Assembly: GCF_000014745.1 (NCBI RefSeq)
Contig: NC_008347.1
Location: 3,240,001-3,304,000, forward strand
DNA: 64,000 nt
Origin: Maricaulis maris MCS10
Lineage (GTDB): Bacteria; Pseudomonadota; Alphaproteobacteria; Caulobacterales; Maricaulaceae
Reading direction: 5' to 3'
The translations under genes were made by a program, and so were the position numbers. Numbering within the stretch: position 1 is the stretch's first letter; each line of letters opens with the position of its first letter. Positions 18,461 to 27,511 of the stretch are shown piece by piece. The notes under the pieces are model-generated. The model did no database searches, was not told where the DNA came from, and saw nothing but the letters and a program-made list of their open reading frames with translations.

Positions 18461-19299
18461 TTCCGACGGGAGCTGCTTTTGTTGCCGGCGTGACTGGCGA
18501 CCCCATCGCTCACTCCCTGTCCCCGGTTGTGATGCGGCACTGGATCGATGCTGCGGGCATTGATGCCCTGTACGCGCCCTTCCCGATCAGCGCTGGCAAT
18601 TTCGATCGCGTGGTGCGCGGTCTGGCAGGAGCAGGCTGTCGCGGACTCAATGTTACACTGCCGCACAAGGAAGCTGCCCTTGAGCTTGCCCGCACCGCGT
18701 CCGGGCCGGCCCGTGCCGTCGGCGCCGCGAACCTCCTGACATTCACGCCTGCGGGAATCCATGCTGACAATACTGACATAGCCGGTTTCCTGTATGCACT
18801 GGCGCCTGCCAATGTTGAATTCAGAAAGGCAAGGGCATTGATATTCGGAGCAGGTGGCGCAGCCCGGGCGATGCTTTATGCGCTCCTGACAGTCGGGGTG
18901 ACAGATGTGGCGATCTGCAACCGCAATATCACCCGCGCCCAGGGGCTGTCCCGCGACATAGCGCCGGATGCCGGCATCATTCCCTGGGAGGCGCGCGACG
19001 ATGCCTTGCAGGGTCGTGATTTGATCATCAATGCGACCTCTCTGGGTTTGGCAGGCCGCGATGAATTGGCGCTCGACTGGCAACGGGTTCGACCCGGTAG
19101 TGTTGCGTTTGATGGTATCTATATCCCTGTCAATACACGGTTTATCGTTGAATCCAGGGCGCGCGGTGTGACCGCGATTGACGGTCTGGACATGCTGATC
19201 GGGCAGGCACGGCCCAGCTTTGAAGCCTTCTTTGGCCGCCCGGCGCCCGATTTGCCGGATATGCGCAGCCGTCTGCTCGAGCATCTGGGAGCGCGTTGA
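18457..19299 (+). CDS. aroE: Shikimate dehydrogenase (NADP+)
   Basis: 280 residues. Reduces 3-dehydroshikimate to shikimate in aromatic amino acid synthesis. The shikimate-binding motif GDPIAHSLSPVVMRHWI is near residues 11-27, NVTLPHKEAALEL carries the catalytic Lys, ADNTDIAGF follows, and the NADP Rossmann motif is IFGAGGAARAMLYAL. Start overlaps the maf stop by 4 bases; its TGA overlaps the coaE start region. Confidence 0.96.
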   Translation: MIPTGAAFVAGVTGDPIAHSLSPVVMRHWIDAAGIDALYAPFPISAGNFDRVVRGLAGAGCRGLNVTLPHKEAALELARTASGPARAVGAANLLTFTPAGIHADNTDIAGFLYALAPANVEFRKARALIFGAGGAARAMLYALLTVGVTDVAICNRNITRAQGLSRDIAPDAGIIPWEARDDALQGRDLIINATSLGLAGRDELALDWQRVRPGSVAFDGIYIPVNTRFIVESRARGVTAIDGLDMLIGQARPSFEAFFGRPAPDLPDMRSRLLEHLGAR

Positions 19300-19901
19300 T
19301 GCTGCGGGTCGGACTGACAGGGTCGATCGGCATGGGCAAGTCGGCTACGGCGAAGTTATTGCGGGAGGCCGGTGTCCCGGTTTTCGATTCCGATGCGACG
19401 GTCCACAAACTCTACGCGCCCGGCGGGGCTGCGGTCGAGCCGGTTGGCAAAGCCTTTCCTGGTGTCGTGGTGGATGGCGCGATTGATCGAAGGCGACTGT
19501 CCGAGGCGTTGAGCGCCAACCCTGACGGTTTTGCGAGGCTGGAAGAAATCGTCCACCCCCTGGTCAGTGCGGCGCGTGAGACTTTTGTCGCCACACAGGC
19601 CGAGGCCGGTCATGACATTGTGGTGTTCGACGTGCCGCTCTTGTTCGAGACCGGCGGGGACAGGCATGTTGATACGATCATTGTTGTGCATGCGCCGGAT
19701 GATGTCCGTCGCGCCCGGGTGTTGCAGCGCCCCGGCATGACGGCGGCCAAGCTGGACGCCATAATCGCTCGTCAGATGGATGATTCGAGCAAGCTGGCCC
19801 GCGCCGACCATGTCATCGAGACATCGGGCGGTCTGGCGGATGCGGGCCGACAGGTCGATGCCATCATCAAGAAGTTGAGGGCGCGTGCCGGGCATTCCTG
19901 A
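19299..19901 (+). CDS. coaE: Dephospho-CoA kinase
   Basis: 200 residues from ATG 19299 (MLRVGLTGSIGMGKS); a TTG three bases earlier is less likely. Catalyses the last step of coenzyme A synthesis, phosphorylating the ribose 3'-hydroxyl. P-loop GSIGMGKSATAK, the CoaE signature FDSDATVHKLYAPGG, and VVFDVPLLFETG are all present. The stop codon of aroE overlaps its start region, so expression is coupled. Confidence 0.96.
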   Translation: MLRVGLTGSIGMGKSATAKLLREAGVPVFDSDATVHKLYAPGGAAVEPVGKAFPGVVVDGAIDRRRLSEALSANPDGFARLEEIVHPLVSAARETFVATQAEAGHDIVVFDVPLLFETGGDRHVDTIIVVHAPDDVRRARVLQRPGMTAAKLDAIIARQMDDSSKLARADHVIETSGGLADAGRQVDAIIKKLRARAGHS

Positions 19902-19938
19902 GCCCGTGCCCGACCATCAGCGCCAACAGGACAAGATC

Positions 19939-20631
19939 ATGCGGGAAATCGTCTTTGATACCGAAACCACCGGTCTTGATCCCAATACGGGTGACCGGGT
20001 CACAGAGCTGGGTTGTGTCGAGATCATTGACTTCATCCCCACTGGCAAGACGTTCCATGCCTATGTGAACCCGCAGCGGTCCGTGCCCAAGGAAGTGGTC
20101 GAGATTACCGGCCTGACCACCGAATTCCTGGCTGACAAGCCTCTGTTCGACGAGGTCGGCCCGCAATTTGTGGAATTTGTCGGGGATGCGACCATGGTCG
20201 CCCACAATGCGCCCTTTGACCGCGGCTTCATCAATATGGAGCTGGCCCGGCTGGGTCTGGATATCTATCCGGATGACCGGTTCAAGGACACGGCCCGGAT
20301 CGCCAGGGCCAAATTCCCCGGTTCCTATGTCTCGCTCGACGCGCTCTGCAAGCGGTTCGACATCTCCCTGGACACACGGGACAAGCACGGCGCCCTGATC
20401 GACTCCCTTCTTCTGGCGGAGGTCTATCTGGAATTGATGGGTGGCCGGACGCGGGCGCTGGATCTCAGCGGTCAGGGCAGTGGCGGCGGTGGCAAGGTTG
20501 TTTTTCCGGCGCGATCGCCGCGAGCCGAGCCACTGACGGGACGCCAGACAGATTCAGAGCGCGCCGCCCATGCCGCCTTTGTCGACGAGATGGGCGAGAA
20601 CGCGCTCTGGAAAAAACTGACGATTCAGTAG
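19939..20631 (+). CDS. dnaQ: DNA polymerase III subunit epsilon
   Basis: 230 residues from ATG 19939 (MREIVFDTETTGLDP), preceded by AGGA. The 3'-5' proofreading exonuclease of the replicase. DnaQ-type Exo I FDTETTG, Exo II VAHNAPFDRGFI, and Exo III with HGALIDSLLLAEVY are intact, giving the DEDDh set of catalytic residues. The C-terminal ~50 residues form a Gly/Ser/Arg-rich linker ending in the short helix ENALWKK, likely the polymerase contact. Last gene of the rightward ppsR operon-like run; converges on secB. Confidence 0.96.
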   Translation: MREIVFDTETTGLDPNTGDRVTELGCVEIIDFIPTGKTFHAYVNPQRSVPKEVVEITGLTTEFLADKPLFDEVGPQFVEFVGDATMVAHNAPFDRGFINMELARLGLDIYPDDRFKDTARIARAKFPGSYVSLDALCKRFDISLDTRDKHGALIDSLLLAEVYLELMGGRTRALDLSGQGSGGGGKVVFPARSPRAEPLTGRQTDSERAAHAAFVDEMGENALWKKLTIQ

Positions 20632-20637
20632 GTTCGT

Positions 20638-21156
20638 CTAGTTGGCTGCAGCCGGATCGCCATTGCCATTGCTTTCCGAACCCGGAGCGGCAGCGGCGCG
20701 CTTGGCGAGTTGGGCGCGGTACAGGCCGGCAAAATCGACCGGATCCAGCATCAGCGGCGGGAAATTGCCATCGCGTGTGGCGTCGGCAAGAACGCGGCGG
20801 GCGAACGGGAAGATCAAGCGCGGACATTCGATCAGCAGGAAGGGTTCGCGATCGGTTTCACCCACATTGGCAAGCTGGAACAGGCCGGCGTAGGAAAGCT
20901 CGGCGATGAAGACCACGGATTCGTCACGGGATGCCTTGGCATTGACCGTCAGGACGACTTCAAACGTGTCTTCGCCGGCCGTGCGTGCCTGAACGTCGAT
21001 GGCCAGGTCAATTGCCGGGGCCTGCTGGCCGGGGCGGAGTGTTTCCGGGGCGCCCGGGTTTTCGAAGGAGAGGTCCTTCACATATTGCGCAAGTACGCGC
21101 AGCTGCGGCGCCTGGGCTGCAGCATTGTCGGCGGGCGTGTTGGGTGCGTCGGTCAT
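20638..21156 (-). CDS. secB: Protein-export chaperone SecB
   Basis: 172 residues from ATG 21156, which follows GGGGAG. Holds preproteins unfolded and delivers them to SecA. The family core LRVLAQYVKDLSFENPGAP and the segment PRLIFPFARRVLADATRDGNFPPLMLDPVDF are clear. An N-terminal Ala/Asn/Pro-rich tail and a C-terminal Gly/Asn/Ala tail are low complexity. It is divergent from the Tim44-like gene, with a 213-bp gap that shows no other feature. Confidence 0.97.
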   Translation of the reverse strand: MTDAPNTPADNAAAQAPQLRVLAQYVKDLSFENPGAPETLRPGQQAPAIDLAIDVQARTAGEDTFEVVLTVNAKASRDESVVFIAELSYAGLFQLANVGETDREPFLLIECPRLIFPFARRVLADATRDGNFPPLMLDPVDFAGLYRAQLAKRAAAAPGSESNGNGDPAAAN

Positions 21157-21369
21157 GGAACTCCCCGGATGGGTCTGTAAACGGCAGGCCTGGAACGGCC
21201 GGATCAATGAGAGCGCGCCCGTTAGCATGGCGACCGGCCAGCGGCAAGCAGGCATGACCACAGTGCAAAGGCTGACGCGCGACCAAATTGAGCCTATATC
21301 TGGTTCGGTGACATGTCCGCGCGCGGTTTAGTCACGCGCGTGAAGCTCAGCAAAGGTGCAACCGTCCAT

Positions 21370-21990
21370 ATGGATATCTGGACTCTCATCGGTGGTGTTG
21401 CCGCGATTTTCTTCGCCTACCGCCTCTATACGGTGTTGGGACGTCGGGAAGGCCATATGGAAGCGCCTGCCCCGCGTACCAAGCCCGAGGCCGCGTCCGA
21501 TTCCGACAAGGCGCCCAGTCTCCGGCCCGCTTTTGAGGGCCCGGCTGCGGCCGGCCTGGAAGCGATTGCGGCCGTCGATACGCGCTTTGATCCGACCGCT
21601 GTCAAGGAAGGCGCCCAGAACGCCTATGTCATGATCGTCGAGGCGTTTGCGGCCGGAGATCGCAAGGTACTCGAACCGCTCCTGGCCCCCAATGTCCTGG
21701 ATCGCTATACGACTGCCATCGATCAGCGTGCCGATCGGGGCGAAACCGTTCGCACCGAGGTCGAACGTTTGAAGGATGTCGATATCATCGAGGCCGGACA
21801 CGCTGACAACACAGCCCGCATCAAGGTGCGGTTCGTTGCGGAAATCGCGACCGAGACCCGTGACAGTGATGACGCGGTGGTTGCGGGGGATATCGGCCGC
21901 CTGTCGACCGTCACCGAGGACTGGGTTTTTGAACGCCGGACCAACAAGGGTGATCCCAACTGGGTGTTGACCCGTGTTACCGCGGTTTGA
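21370..21990 (+). CDS. Tim44/TimA-family membrane-associated protein
   Basis: 206 residues from ATG 21370. A single N-terminal transmembrane segment (MDIWTLIGGVAAIFFAYRLYTVLG) is followed by a linker and a Tim44-like domain of about 140 residues (PTAVKEGAQNAYVMIVEAFAAGDRKVLEPLLAPNVLDRY). Bacterial Tim44-domain proteins resemble the mitochondrial import component; their role in bacteria is poorly known, but membrane localisation at the cytoplasmic or periplasmic face is expected. The 3' end overlaps mltA by 17 bases. The secB neighbour hints at a link to export, but this is inference. Confidence 0.88.
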   Translation: MDIWTLIGGVAAIFFAYRLYTVLGRREGHMEAPAPRTKPEAASDSDKAPSLRPAFEGPAAAGLEAIAAVDTRFDPTAVKEGAQNAYVMIVEAFAAGDRKVLEPLLAPNVLDRYTTAIDQRADRGETVRTEVERLKDVDIIEAGHADNTARIKVRFVAEIATETRDSDDAVVAGDIGRLSTVTEDWVFERRTNKGDPNWVLTRVTAV

Positions 21991-23215
21991 GCACAGTCTC
22001 CTGATCGGTTCCGTGTTGCTGGCATCCTGTCAGCCGCGCCCGCCCGAACCCGTACCGCAACCGGAACCGCCGACTGTTGAGCGGCCGGAGACCCTCGATT
22101 TTCAACCCGTGGAATGGGCCGACATGCCCGGTTGGACCGAGCGTGACCTGGCGCCGGCCCTGCAGGCCTTCCAACGCAGCTGTGCACGCCTGAACCGCCG
22201 CGCTGACAGTGACCCGCTGAACCCCCAGGCCCGATGGGCAGGCCGGATTGAAGACTGGCGGGGCGCCTGCGCGGCAGCGGCGATGACCGTGGCCGGTCCT
22301 GACGCCGCGCGATCAAGCCTTGAAGCCGTTTTCACCCCGGTTCGTCTGTTGGCGCGTGACGCGGAAACATTTGAGACCCGTTCGGACGGATTGCTGACCG
22401 GTTATTACGAACCCTATGTGGAAGTCCGCCGCGAGCGGCAGGGCGAATTCACCCAGCCCCTGCGCCGACGACCCGACGACCTCGTCACAGTGGACCTTGG
22501 CCGTTTCGATGAAAGTCTCGCTGGCCGCCGCATTGTCGGTGAGGTGAGTGACGGGGAATTGGTGCTCTACAAGGACCGGGCCCGCATAGAGACCGACAAT
22601 GCCGGTGATATCTTTGCCTGGGGGCGACCGGTCGACGTGTTCTTCCTGCAGATCCAGGGTTCGGGGCGGCTGGTATTTGCCGATGGTCATGAAGAGAGAG
22701 CGGCCTTTGCGGCCCATAACGGCCTCCCCTATCGCTCAATCGGGCGTGAACTGGTGCAACGCGGCGAGCTGGAAGCCCATGCGGCATCGAAACAGGGCAT
22801 TGAAGCCTGGCTGTCGGCGCGTGGACCGGAGGCGACCGCAGAGTTGTTTGGCGTCAATCCGCGCTATGTCTTCTTCCAGAGTGAAAGCCTCGCCAATCCG
22901 CAGCTGGGTCCGCGCGGTTCGTCCGGTGTTGCGCTGACACCCATGGCGTCGATTGCCGTGGATACGCGCGTCATGGCCCATGGCGTTCCTGTCTGGTTGT
23001 CGGCTGACCTGCCGGAACTGGACGGATGGACCGGCCTGGTGATCGCCCAGGACTCTGGCGGAGCCATCAATGGCCCGCTGCGCGGTGATTTCTTCTGGGG
23101 CTGGGGTGAAACCGCCGAGCGTCGGGCTGGCACGACCAGGGCCCGGGCCGAGTGGACCATCCTGCTTCCGCATACCGTCGTGGCGCGCCTGTTCGCCGAA
23201 ACCGAACTGAATTGA
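21974..23215 (+). CDS. mltA: Membrane-bound lytic murein transglycosylase A
   Basis: 413 residues. GTG start at 21974 overlapping the Tim44-like gene. N-terminus MLPRFEHSLLIGSVLLASCQ is a lipoprotein signal (lipobox LASC), followed by a Pro/Glu-rich spacer. The MltA beta-barrel has SDGLLTGYYEPYVEVRRERQGEF, and the 3D domain near the C-terminus has the catalytic Asp region IAQDSGGAINGPLRGDFFWGWG. Cleaves glycan strands forming 1,6-anhydromuramic products. An AmpG-like permease that could import such products is encoded at 60.6 kb. Confidence 0.95.
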   Translation: MLPRFEHSLLIGSVLLASCQPRPPEPVPQPEPPTVERPETLDFQPVEWADMPGWTERDLAPALQAFQRSCARLNRRADSDPLNPQARWAGRIEDWRGACAAAAMTVAGPDAARSSLEAVFTPVRLLARDAETFETRSDGLLTGYYEPYVEVRRERQGEFTQPLRRRPDDLVTVDLGRFDESLAGRRIVGEVSDGELVLYKDRARIETDNAGDIFAWGRPVDVFFLQIQGSGRLVFADGHEERAAFAAHNGLPYRSIGRELVQRGELEAHAASKQGIEAWLSARGPEATAELFGVNPRYVFFQSESLANPQLGPRGSSGVALTPMASIAVDTRVMAHGVPVWLSADLPELDGWTGLVIAQDSGGAINGPLRGDFFWGWGETAERRAGTTRARAEWTILLPHTVVARLFAETELN

Positions 23216-23218
23216 TCG

Positions 23219-23818
23219 ATGAGCCGGAAACGGACCATGCGCCCGGAAGAGCGTGCGCTCTGGAGTCGCGTCGCCAAATCGGTCAAGCCAATCTCGCAAG
23301 ACCGGCTGCGCTCGCTGGAAGAAGCCGAGCCGCCTACCCCGCAAACGCCGAAGCCGGTATCGCAAAAATCGATGGATACGGCCGCCCGCGCCTACAATAC
23401 AGCCGTCCCGGCATCGCCCAAGTCCCGCACTGTTGCGCCCTATGATCCGCCCACACCCCACAATAGGTCTGGCGAGAAACGGGTGCGGCGCGGCCGGCTC
23501 GAGATCGATGGCCGGATCGATCTTCACGGGCTGACCCAGGACCAGGCGCTGCGCTCGCTCCGTCACTTCCTGCAAATGGCCCATGCCGGTGGATACCGGA
23601 CGGTGCTGGTCATCACAGGCAAGGGCTTCAAGTCGCGTGAGCGTGACGCGGCGCCCTGGGAGCAGGTCGAAGAGCCCGGCGTACTCAGGCGCAAGCTACC
23701 GGAATGGTTGGGGCTTCCTGAGTTTAGTCAGTATGTGTCAGGGTATGCGAAATCACACTCCCGACATGGCGGGAGCGGCGCTTTCTATGTGACGCTGAGA
23801 GTACGCGCCAAGGACTGA
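23219..23818 (+). CDS. Smr/MutS2-domain protein
   Basis: 199 residues, starting 3 bases after the mltA stop. The N-terminal ~95 residues are basic and Pro-rich and probably disordered. The C-terminal Smr domain begins IDGRIDLHGLTQDQALRSLRHFL (the LDLHG-like motif), with VLVITGKGFKSR and a final YVSGYAKSHSRHGGSGAFYVTLRR-like segment. Smr domains are nucleases or nucleic-acid binders; stand-alone alphaproteobacterial copies downstream of mltA are common. Precise function unknown. Confidence 0.92.
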   Translation: MSRKRTMRPEERALWSRVAKSVKPISQDRLRSLEEAEPPTPQTPKPVSQKSMDTAARAYNTAVPASPKSRTVAPYDPPTPHNRSGEKRVRRGRLEIDGRIDLHGLTQDQALRSLRHFLQMAHAGGYRTVLVITGKGFKSRERDAAPWEQVEEPGVLRRKLPEWLGLPEFSQYVSGYAKSHSRHGGSGAFYVTLRVRAKD

Positions 23819-23839
23819 CCCTGTTCGCCGACAGCGAGA

Positions 23840-25147
23840 TCAAAGAATGAATTTCGACAGGTCGGCATTCTTGGCAAGCGTACCGACATGTTCGGCGACA
23901 TAATCGGCATCGATGGTGATTTCCTGGCCGGACCGGTCCGACGCGGTGAAGGAAATATCCTCGACCAGCTTTTCCATCACCGTCTGCAAGCGCCGCGCGC
24001 CGATATTCTCGACACTGGCATTGAAGTCAGCGGCCAGCTTGGCCAACGCGTCGATGGCATCGTCGGTGAAGTCCAGACTCACACCTTCAGTGGCCAACAA
24101 TCCCACATATTGCTTGATCAGGCTGGCCTCGGGCTCGACCAGGATCCGCTTGAGATCGGCCTCGCTGAGGGCGGACAGTTCGACGCGGATTGGCAGGCGC
24201 CCCTGCAGTTCCGGCAACATGTCCGACGGTTTGGCGACGTGGAAGGCGCCCGACGCAATGAACAGGATATGGTCGGTCTTGATGGAGCCATGCTTGGTGG
24301 CCACCGTCGTGCCTTCGATCAGCGGCAGCAGGTCGCGTTGCACACCTTCGCGGGACACATCGCCGCCGCGGGCATCCGAGCGGGCCGCGATCTTGTCGAT
24401 CTCGTCAAGGAAGACAATGCCGTCATTCTCGGCCAGCTTGATGGCGTCAGCCGTGATCTGGCTGTCATCGAGCAGCTTGTCGGCTTCCTCATTGATCAGG
24501 GGCTCATAGGCGTCCTTGACCTTCATCCGCACGGTCTTGGTCTTCTGGCCGAAGCCCTTGCCGAGGATGTCGCCAATATTGATCACGCCGGCGCCGCCGG
24601 TCGGCATGCCCGGAATGTCGAGCATCTGCATGCCGGCACCGCTGTCAGCCAGCTGGATCTCGACATCCTTGTCGTCCAGCTCGCCTGCCAGCAGGCGCTT
24701 GCGGAAGCTCTCGCGCGTGGCCTCGCTGGAATTGGGACCAACCAACGCATCCACCACGCGGTTTTCTGCGGCGGCATGAGCCTTGGCCTTCACATCTTCG
24801 CGCTTGGTCTCGCGGACAATATTGATGGCGATTTCCACCAGGTCGCGGGCTATCTGTTCGACATCGCGGCCGACATAGCCGACCTCGGTGAATTTCGTCG
24901 CCTCGACCTTGATGAAGGGCGCACCGGCGAGCTTGGCCAGGCGCCGCGAAATCTCGGTCTTGCCGACCCCGGTCGGACCGATCATCAGGATGTTCTTCGG
25001 CGTTACTTCCTCGGCCAGCGCATCGTCCAGCTGGCGCCTGCGCCAGCGATTGCGCAGGGCAATGGCAACAGCTTTCTTGGCGTCGGCCTGGCCGACGATG
25101 AAGCGGTCGAGTTCGGAGACTATTTCGCGAGGGGTAAAATCGGTCAT
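23840..25147 (-). CDS. hslU: ATP-dependent protease ATPase subunit HslU
   Basis: 435 residues from ATG 25147 ([20 protein letters not shown]); a longer frame upstream has no support. AAA+ unfoldase that feeds substrates to HslV. Walker A in [24 protein letters not shown], the I-domain insert, Walker [13 protein letters not shown], sensor region GRLPIRVEL, and a C-terminal tail ending DLSKFIL that docks in HslV. Unusually it is not adjacent to hslV: three other genes, two on the opposite strand, lie between them. Confidence 0.97.
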
Positions 25148-25227
25148 TATGGTCTTTGCATTGCTGGCGCGTCTGTCTGATGTAATGAGCTGCAGTCCGC
25201 AAAACCAGACCTGAAAGGCACTTGCCA

Positions 25228-25647
25228 ATGACCCGTCCGAGATTCCACCTCGCCTTTCCGGTCAATGACCTGTCCGAGGCCCGGCAATTTTATGGTGGAT
25301 TGCTGGGGTGTCGCGAGGGTCGGTCGTCCGAGGCCTGGGTCGATTTCGATTTCTTCGGGCATCAGATCGTTGCCCATCTGGCGCCGGACGAATGCGCCGG
25401 CGTCGTGACCGGCGCGGTTGACGGAAAGCAGGTGCCCGTCCGGCATTTCGGTCTACTGCTTGACTGGGCCGATTGGGAAGCCCTGGCCGCCCGCCTCCGG
25501 GAGGCGGGACAGGCATTCATCCTTGACCCCTATGTTCGTTTTGCCGGCGAGCCGGGGGAGCAGGGCACGTTCTTCGTCCGTGACCCCGCGGGTAATGCTC
25601 TGGAATTCAAAACCTTCCGGGACGAAAGCAGGATTTTTGCCGGCTGA
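25228..25647 (+). CDS. VOC-family (glyoxalase-like) protein
   Basis: 139 residues from ATG 25228 ([28 protein letters not shown]), which has AAAGG upstream; a TTG at 25222 is an alternative. One vicinal-oxygen-chelate domain made of two beta-alpha-beta-beta-beta modules. Likely metal ligands: His9 (FHLAF), His in RHFGLLL, and Glu in [11 protein letters not shown] proteins include lyases, dioxygenases and resistance proteins; the substrate is unknown. It is divergent from hslU with an 80-bp gap. Confidence 0.9.
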
Positions 25648-25733
25648 CCGTTTCGCCGGTCGACTTGCCCCTGGGGCCGGAATACGGCGACTATGGACCG
25701 CCGGACTCGCAATCCTGACGAAAGGAGGGCCGG

Positions 25734-26201
25734 ATGGACAGCAAGGCCAAGACCATAACGCCCTATATTCGTTGGCTTTCGCGCTTTTCATTGCTCCTTT
25801 TGTCGCTGCACACAATCTATGTGATCGGCTGGGCGGTGGTCGATATCGCGGTGCGCGCGGGATTGTGGCCGGCCGGCCTGTGGAACTGGGATGCGGACGC
25901 CTTTTTTGCATCATTGTCGGTCTGGCAGGAGGTGGCATTCTTCTCGTCAACGGCACTTGCAATGGTCAGCTTCTGGCTGCACCTCAAGCGCAGCGCCCTG
26001 ATCATCCCGGTCTTCCTGGTGTCCTACTTCCTTTACCGCCTCGACAGTTTCTTCCTGACGCTGAACGACCTGTTCAACGGGATCGGTGGATTCGAGACTT
26101 TCACACCGATGCTCGTCCTGCAGCTGGCCTTGCTGCTGGCGCTCATGCTGTTGTGGGGTGAAGGGTATTTCGACCGATCGACATTTCGGCGTCAATCATG
26201 A
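25734..26201 (+). CDS. Hypothetical four-helix inner-membrane protein
   Basis: 155 residues, not recognised. Hydropathy by eye shows four membrane segments (about residues 17-40, 65-82, 88-105 and 120-142). The loops carry FLYRLDSFFLTLNDLF, with acidic and aromatic residues. ATG 25734 follows AAAGGAGG, a strong ribosome site, so the gene is very likely real. Its 3' end overlaps the convergent secreted-protein gene by 10 bases. Sits between hslU and hslV. Confidence 0.75.
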   Translation: MDSKAKTITPYIRWLSRFSLLLLSLHTIYVIGWAVVDIAVRAGLWPAGLWNWDADAFFASLSVWQEVAFFSSTALAMVSFWLHLKRSALIIPVFLVSYFLYRLDSFFLTLNDLFNGIGGFETFTPMLVLQLALLLALMLLWGEGYFDRSTFRRQS

Positions 26202-26788
26202 TGCGGGTGGACCTGCAAGGCTGACCGCAATTCCGCAAACCGCGAAGCCGGTTCCGCGTCGCAATCAGACCCGCGCACCAGCAGGGAGATGACAACTTCG
26301 TTGTTGAAGCTGTCATCGGACAGGAAATACTGCTCGATCCAGATCACGCCCGCCTGATTGAAACCATGCTCGCGCAGCCAGGCCAGGTCATGCTCGGAAT
26401 TCACGATCTCCGCACTGACTTCGAGACAATCCAATGGCTTCAGGCGAAACCCGGGGATCGGCCATTCGCTCAGCTCGTACCGGGTATAATTGGCGGCACC
26501 GGACCCGTCAGCGACCTGTTCGGCATGCACCATGATCGCCTGGTCATCGGCGATGAAGGCCGCCAGTGAGATGTCGAACGGCACATCATTGAACACGGCG
26601 GATCTGTCGGTCGGGCCCGCAGCGGTGAGGCTGTCATCGGCGCCAATCCGCAGCGGCAGGGTGTGCAAGGTCCGGAATTCGTTGCCATAGCGGGCCAGCA
26701 TGGAATTGGGAGCCTGTGCGCCGGCGAACCCTGCAAGGCACAAGGTGGAAGCCAGCGTGACAGCGCTCAGGATTTTCCGACAGGTCAA
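26192..26788 (-). CDS. Hypothetical secreted protein
   Basis: 198 residues, not recognised. N-terminus MTCRKILSAVTLASTLCLAG followed by FAGAQA is a cleavable signal peptide (AxA-type site near residue 25). The mature part has three Cys (one in PLDCLEV, one in GSDCDAE) and no obvious catalytic motif. Probably periplasmic. It is on the same strand as hslV and hslU; a 68-bp gap separates its start from the hslV stop, so it may be co-transcribed with hslV. Confidence 0.75.
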   Translation of the reverse strand: MTCRKILSAVTLASTLCLAGFAGAQAPNSMLARYGNEFRTLHTLPLRIGADDSLTAAGPTDRSAVFNDVPFDISLAAFIADDQAIMVHAEQVADGSGAANYTRYELSEWPIPGFRLKPLDCLEVSAEIVNSEHDLAWLREHGFNQAGVIWIEQYFLSDDSFNNEVVISLLVRGSDCDAEPASRFAELRSALQVHPHHD

Positions 26789-26856
26789 GGCGATCCTCCG
26801 TTTTTCATCTCTCGGTGAAAGGTGGATGCGCGGGCCGTCTGGTTCGGATGCGGGAC

Positions 26857-27426
26857 CTATGACTCCAGCGTTTCGACGGTCAGGTTTTCATTGGTGTAGA
26901 CGCAGATCCGGGCCGCGATCTCCATTGCCTTGCGGGCGATGACTTCCGGATCTGCCTCATAGTCGAAGATCGCGCGGGCAGCGGACAGGGCGTAATTGCC
27001 GCCGGATCCGACCGCAACCACGCCGTCTTCCGGTTCCAGCACATCACCGGCCCCGGTCAGCAAAAAGGTCTCGTTGCTGTCACCGACGATCAGCATCGCT
27101 TCCAGCCGACGCAGATAGCGGTCGGTCCGCCAGTCCTTGGCCAGTTCGACACAGGCCCGGGCGAGTTGTTTGGGATATTGTTCCAGCTTGGCTTCCAGGC
27201 GTTCGAACAGGGCGAAGGCGTCCGCGGTTGCCCCGGCGAAGCCAGCGATGACGTCTCCGCCGGCCAGACGGCGGACCTTGCGGGCATTGCCCTTCATCAC
27301 GGTCGGGCCGATCGACACCTGGCCATCACCCGCGACCACCAGGCGGCCGCCCTTGCGTACAGCGATGATGGTCGTGCCGCGCCAGAGGCTGGCGTCGGCA
27401 TAATCGGGTGAGGAAGTTTGTGTCAT
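26857..27426 (-). CDS. hslV: ATP-dependent protease peptidase subunit HslV
   Basis: 189 residues from ATG 27426. Threonine peptidase of the HslUV (ClpQY) proteasome-like complex. The segment [14 protein letters not shown] shows the catalytic N-terminal Thr exposed after removal of a 17-residue propeptide; DGQVSIG and the [13 protein letters not shown] segment are conserved. Family length is typical. hslU is 1.7 kb downstream on the same strand but separated by two plus-strand genes and one minus-strand gene. Confidence 0.97.
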   Translation of the reverse strand: MTQTSSPDYADASLWRGTTIIAVRKGGRLVVAGDGQVSIGPTVMKGNARKVRRLAGGDVIAGFAGATADAFALFERLEAKLEQYPKQLARACVELAKDWRTDRYLRRLEAMLIVGDSNETFLLTGAGDVLEPEDGVVAVGSGGNYALSAARAIFDYEADPEVIARKAMEIAARICVYTNENLTVETLES

Positions 27427-27511
27427 GGACCGGTCTCCGAAAGAAGTCGTCCACAGGATGTGGCCGACCCGGCGGAGCGGATCAAGAGGGCAAACTGCCC
27501 GGCAGTGGCAA

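Noticed and set aside
23888-25180. 430-residue open frame on the plus strand
   Set aside because: Antisense to hslU; low-complexity translation and no start signal.
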